In this document: positions 48,935 through 51,238 of the stretch, piece by piece
Layout of the letters: each line of letters begins with the position of its first letter
How positions within the stretch are numbered: the stretch's first letter is position 1
From: Candidatus Caccousia avicola
Lineage (GTDB): Bacteria; Bacillota; Clostridia; Oscillospirales; Acutalibacteraceae
Assembly (NCBI GenBank): GCA_018712435.1
Contig: DVGZ01000103.1
Coordinates: 1 to 51,238, forward strand
Reading direction: 5' to 3'
Length of the DNA: 51,238 nt
The notes under the pieces: model-generated
Databases searched by the model: none
What the model was told of the DNA's origin: nothing
Seen by the model: the letters and a program-made list of their open reading frames with translations, nothing else
Program-made: the position numbers and the translations under genes

Positions 48935-49379
48935 AGCACCGGCCTACACAAAAACCATCCGGCTGCGGATCTGGGGCTGCTGGACGGCAATCGTCCTGAT
49001 GACGGCCTATATGATTGTTCTGGTCGAGCTGGGCGGAGGAGATTCCCGCATGATGACGCGCACAGCGGATTTTGTGACGGATCTGCTCTACTTCGGCGGC
49101 ATAATCTTCCTCGGGGTACGGATCCACGCAAACAAAAAGCTTCTCAAAAACCGCCTGCTCCTGCGGGAACAGCAGGAAGCGGAGCGCGACGAGCGCACGC
49201 ATTTTCTGCACGACAAGAGCGGCGGCTTTCCCATGGACGCGCTGCTCCTTGTGACCGCGATCGTCGTGTTCGGCACGGGGCTGTTCAACATGGCCGCCTT
49301 TTACACATCGTTTGGCCTGCTGTGCGCAGCGATTGTCCTCAAAGCCGGGTCCTACCTTTACTACGATCGAAAATACTAA
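48921..49379 (+). CDS. Four-helix membrane protein paired with the XRE regulator
   Basis: A 152-residue membrane protein. Helices are at about residues 15-37 (IWGCWTAIVLMTAYMIVLVE), 51-67, 105-123 (LLLVTAIVVFGTGLFNMAAF) and 128-145. A cytoplasmic loop with EAERDERTHFLHDKSGG lies between the second and third; this segment recurs in small membrane proteins that sit beside XRE regulators. GAGGAGGAG lies before the ATG. It may sense envelope stress and control, or be controlled by, the regulator. No specific function is known. Confidence 0.75.
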   Translation: MKASEAPAYTKTIRLRIWGCWTAIVLMTAYMIVLVELGGGDSRMMTRTADFVTDLLYFGGIIFLGVRIHANKKLLKNRLLLREQQEAERDERTHFLHDKSGGFPMDALLLVTAIVVFGTGLFNMAAFYTSFGLLCAAIVLKAGSYLYYDRKY

Positions 49380-49397
49380 CGCCGGTTTTCGGCAGGA

Positions 49398-49434
49398 GCG
49401 GGAAAGCCCCCGACGGGCTTTCCCGTTTCTTTGT
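49398..49434 (+). terminator. Terminator of the XRE operon
   Basis: CGGGAAAGCCC / GGGCTTTCCCG, perfect 11 bp, followed by TTTCTTT. Confidence 0.9.
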
Positions 49435-49494
49435 GCAACAATACAATCCTTTGGGAAATCCATCCCTTCTGTGGAATTTAAGGGTAAAATATTG

Positions 49495-49500
49495 TATAAT
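49495..49500 (+). promoter_or_regulatory. -10 box before prfC
   Basis: A perfect TATAAT about 97 bases before the prfC start, with a weak -35. The G+C-rich hairpin sequence around 49530-49560 would lie in the leader. Confidence 0.5.
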
Positions 49501-49596
49501 GAAAAATTGCGAATCGGGTCTGAAAACCGGACCCGGGAGCGGCCCCAAAAGCGGCCCGCTCCATACGGAATTCAGCTCACACAGGGAGGCTTTGCT

Positions 49597-51195
49597 TTGG
49601 CAGATATCAGAAATGAAATTGAGAAACGGCGTACCTTTGCGATCATTTCGCACCCCGACGCCGGCAAGACGACGCTCACGGAAAAGCTTCTGCTCTACGG
49701 CGGAGCCATCGCGCTGGCGGGATCGGTAAAGGGCAAAAAGACGGCGCGTCATGCCGTCTCGGACTGGATGGAGATCGAAAAGCAGAGAGGAATCTCCGTG
49801 ACCTCCTCCGTCATGCAGTTCCGCTATGACGGATCTTGCATCAACATCCTTGACACCCCCGGCCACCAGGATTTCTCCGAGGACACCTACCGCACGCTGA
49901 TGGCGGCGGACTCGGCCGTGATGGTGATCGACGCGGCCAAGGGCGTGGAGCCGCAGACGCGCAAGCTGTTCAAGGTCTGCCTGCTGCGCGATATCCCGAT
50001 CTTCACCTTCATCAACAAGATGGACCGCGACGCGCGCAGCCCCTACGATCTGCTCGACGAGATCGAGTATGAGCTGGGGATCAAAACGTACCCGATGAAC
50101 TGGCCGATCGGCTCCGGCAAGGAGTTCCAGGGCGTGTACGACCGCGAAAAGCGCGAAATTCTCGCCTTCCGCGCGGTGGATGAACTGGCAAACGGCCAGC
50201 ACGAGGTCCCCGTCATCGAGGCCGACCTGTCGGATCCCGGCCTGTCCGACCTGATTGGTCAGAGCCACTATGAGACGCTGTGCGACGACGTGGAGCTGCT
50301 CGACGGCGCGGGCTATGAGTTCGACATGGACGCGGTGCGCCACGGCCGTCTCTCCCCCGTGTTCTTCGGCTCCGCGCTGACCAACTTCGGCGTTGAGCCC
50401 TTCCTGAAGGAATTTCTGCGTCTGACGCCTCCGCCGCTGCCGCGGGAAGCGGACGTGGGAGCCATCGATCCCTTCCGCCCGGATTTCTCCGCCTTCGTCT
50501 TTAAGATTCAGGCGAACATGAACCGCGCGCACCGCGACCGCATCGCGTTCATGCGCATCTGCTCCGGCCGCTTTGAGAAGGGCATGGAGGTTTACCATGT
50601 GCAGGGCGGAAAAAAGATCAAGCTCGCCCAGCCCCAGCAGCTCATGGCGCAGGAGCGCGAGATCATCGACGAAGCATACGCGGGCGACATCATCGGCGTG
50701 TTCGATCCCGGTATCTTCTCGATCGGGGACACAATCTGCACCGGCGCGGAAAAATTCCAGTTTGGCGGCATCCCGACCTTCGCCCCCGAGCATTTCAACC
50801 GTGTCTATCAGGTTGACACGATGAAGCGCAAGCAGTTTGTCAAGGGCATGAGCCAGATCGCCCAGGAGGGCGCGATCCAGATCTTCCAGGAGTACAAGAC
50901 CGGCATGGAGGAAATCATCGTGGGCGTGGTAGGCGTGCTGCAGTTCGACGTGCTGAAGTTCCGGCTGGAGCATGAGTACAATGTGGATATCCGGCTGGAG
51001 GCGCTTCCCTACGAGCATATCCGCTGGATTGAGAATAAGGACATTGATCTGGATCATCTGAGCGGCACCTCGGATATGAAAAAGATCCGCGACTTAAAGG
51101 GCAATCCGCTGCTTCTGTTTGTGAATTCCTGGAGCGTGGGGATGACCCTGGACCGCAACGAGGGGCTGGTGCTCTCGGAGTTCGGGCGGAACTGA
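49597..51195 (+). CDS. prfC: Peptide chain release factor 3
   Basis: A 532-residue translational GTPase, normal RF3 length. The start is TTG at 49597, since GGGAGG (49584-49589) is 7 bases upstream and the protein then begins ADIRNEIEKRRTFAI as in homologues. G-domain motifs: SHPDAGKTTLTEKLL (G1), GISVTSSV (switch I), DTPGHQDF (G3), NKMDRD (G4). Domains II and III follow (VFKIQANMNRAHRDR, HVQGGKKIKL). It recycles RF1/RF2 after termination. The window ends 43 bases after the stop; nothing further is assignable. Confidence 0.96.
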   Translation: MADIRNEIEKRRTFAIISHPDAGKTTLTEKLLLYGGAIALAGSVKGKKTARHAVSDWMEIEKQRGISVTSSVMQFRYDGSCINILDTPGHQDFSEDTYRTLMAADSAVMVIDAAKGVEPQTRKLFKVCLLRDIPIFTFINKMDRDARSPYDLLDEIEYELGIKTYPMNWPIGSGKEFQGVYDREKREILAFRAVDELANGQHEVPVIEADLSDPGLSDLIGQSHYETLCDDVELLDGAGYEFDMDAVRHGRLSPVFFGSALTNFGVEPFLKEFLRLTPPPLPREADVGAIDPFRPDFSAFVFKIQANMNRAHRDRIAFMRICSGRFEKGMEVYHVQGGKKIKLAQPQQLMAQEREIIDEAYAGDIIGVFDPGIFSIGDTICTGAEKFQFGGIPTFAPEHFNRVYQVDTMKRKQFVKGMSQIAQEGAIQIFQEYKTGMEEIIVGVVGVLQFDVLKFRLEHEYNVDIRLEALPYEHIRWIENKDIDLDHLSGTSDMKKIRDLKGNPLLLFVNSWSVGMTLDRNEGLVLSEFGRN

Positions 51196-51238
51196 TCCTG
51201 AGGCGGGAGAAAGACGCAGGCAGAGGTGCAGCCTGCCG

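Noticed and set aside
49312-49596. N-terminal extension of prfC
   Set aside because: The frame is open but overlaps a terminator and promoter, and RF3 homologues begin at the TTG at 49597 with a well-spaced ribosome site.
1-51238. CRISPR array or tRNA genes
   Set aside because: No regularly spaced direct repeats and no cloverleaf with conserved TTC loop or anticodon arm were found by eye.

Overview
The window is chromosomal DNA of a spore-forming, anaerobic-type Bacillota. The likely group is Clostridia, Oscillospirales/Ruminococcaceae, inferred from gene content and not from any marker gene. Supporting signs are a cotJABC spore-coat operon, a cobalamin-dependent ribonucleotide reductase, a T-box leader, NiaR/NiaX niacin control, AzlCD, an ABC-F ribosome-protection-type protein, AGGAGG-type ribosome binding sites and good sigma-A promoters with 16-18 bp spacing. 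Most of the DNA looks G+C-rich; the first 2.5 kb is visibly richer in A+T. No tRNA, rRNA, CRISPR array or prophage was seen.

Layout. 1-2525: the end of an A+T-richer, tightly coupled operon (APS-kinase-like kinase, IspD/TarI-like cytidylyltransferase, SDR dehydrogenase, YjbQ protein), probably making a CDP-activated surface precursor. 2552-5632: PHP phosphoesterase, AraC regulator, ROK regulator. 5840-7678: cotJABC and a small HEXXH protein. 8239-13402: chemoreceptor, GNAT, DNA polymerase IV, Dabb protein, esterase. 13600-15958: feoAB. 16038-17147: choloylglycine-hydrolase-like enzyme. 17314-24352 (minus): an oligopeptide ABC transporter operon whose OppC carries an inserted seven-repeat RCC1-like propeller. 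24642-27166 (minus): pepF and an AlkD-like gene. 27263-31560 (minus): leucine T-box, leuA, leuB, azlC, azlD. 31586-33911: MIF-like tautomerase, an unknown protein, niaR and niaX with a NiaR operator. 34133-36106: ABC-F gene behind a leader with an apparent attenuator. 36293-38242: MATE exporter and a broken (alpha/alpha)-barrel gene. 38468-46640 (minus): nrdJ, telA, xpaC-like, MATE, and an ECF sigma/anti-sigma pair. 46732-47444: IS200-like element. 47508-51195: small Cys protein, YgjP-like metallopeptidase, XRE regulator with membrane partner, prfC.

How the genes fit together. Peptide uptake (opp) lies next to a peptidase (pepF). Leucine synthesis and branched-chain amino acid export share one T-box-controlled strand. 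NiaR controls niaX through an operator directly after the -10 box. A short two-hairpin repeat recurs in at least four intergenic spaces. The most unusual items are the propeller-containing OppC, the ABC-F leader with two mutually exclusive folds, the tandem palindromic operators before the XRE gene, the MIF homologue with an Asn-to-Arg change, and the IS200 copy directly upstream of the sigma operon.
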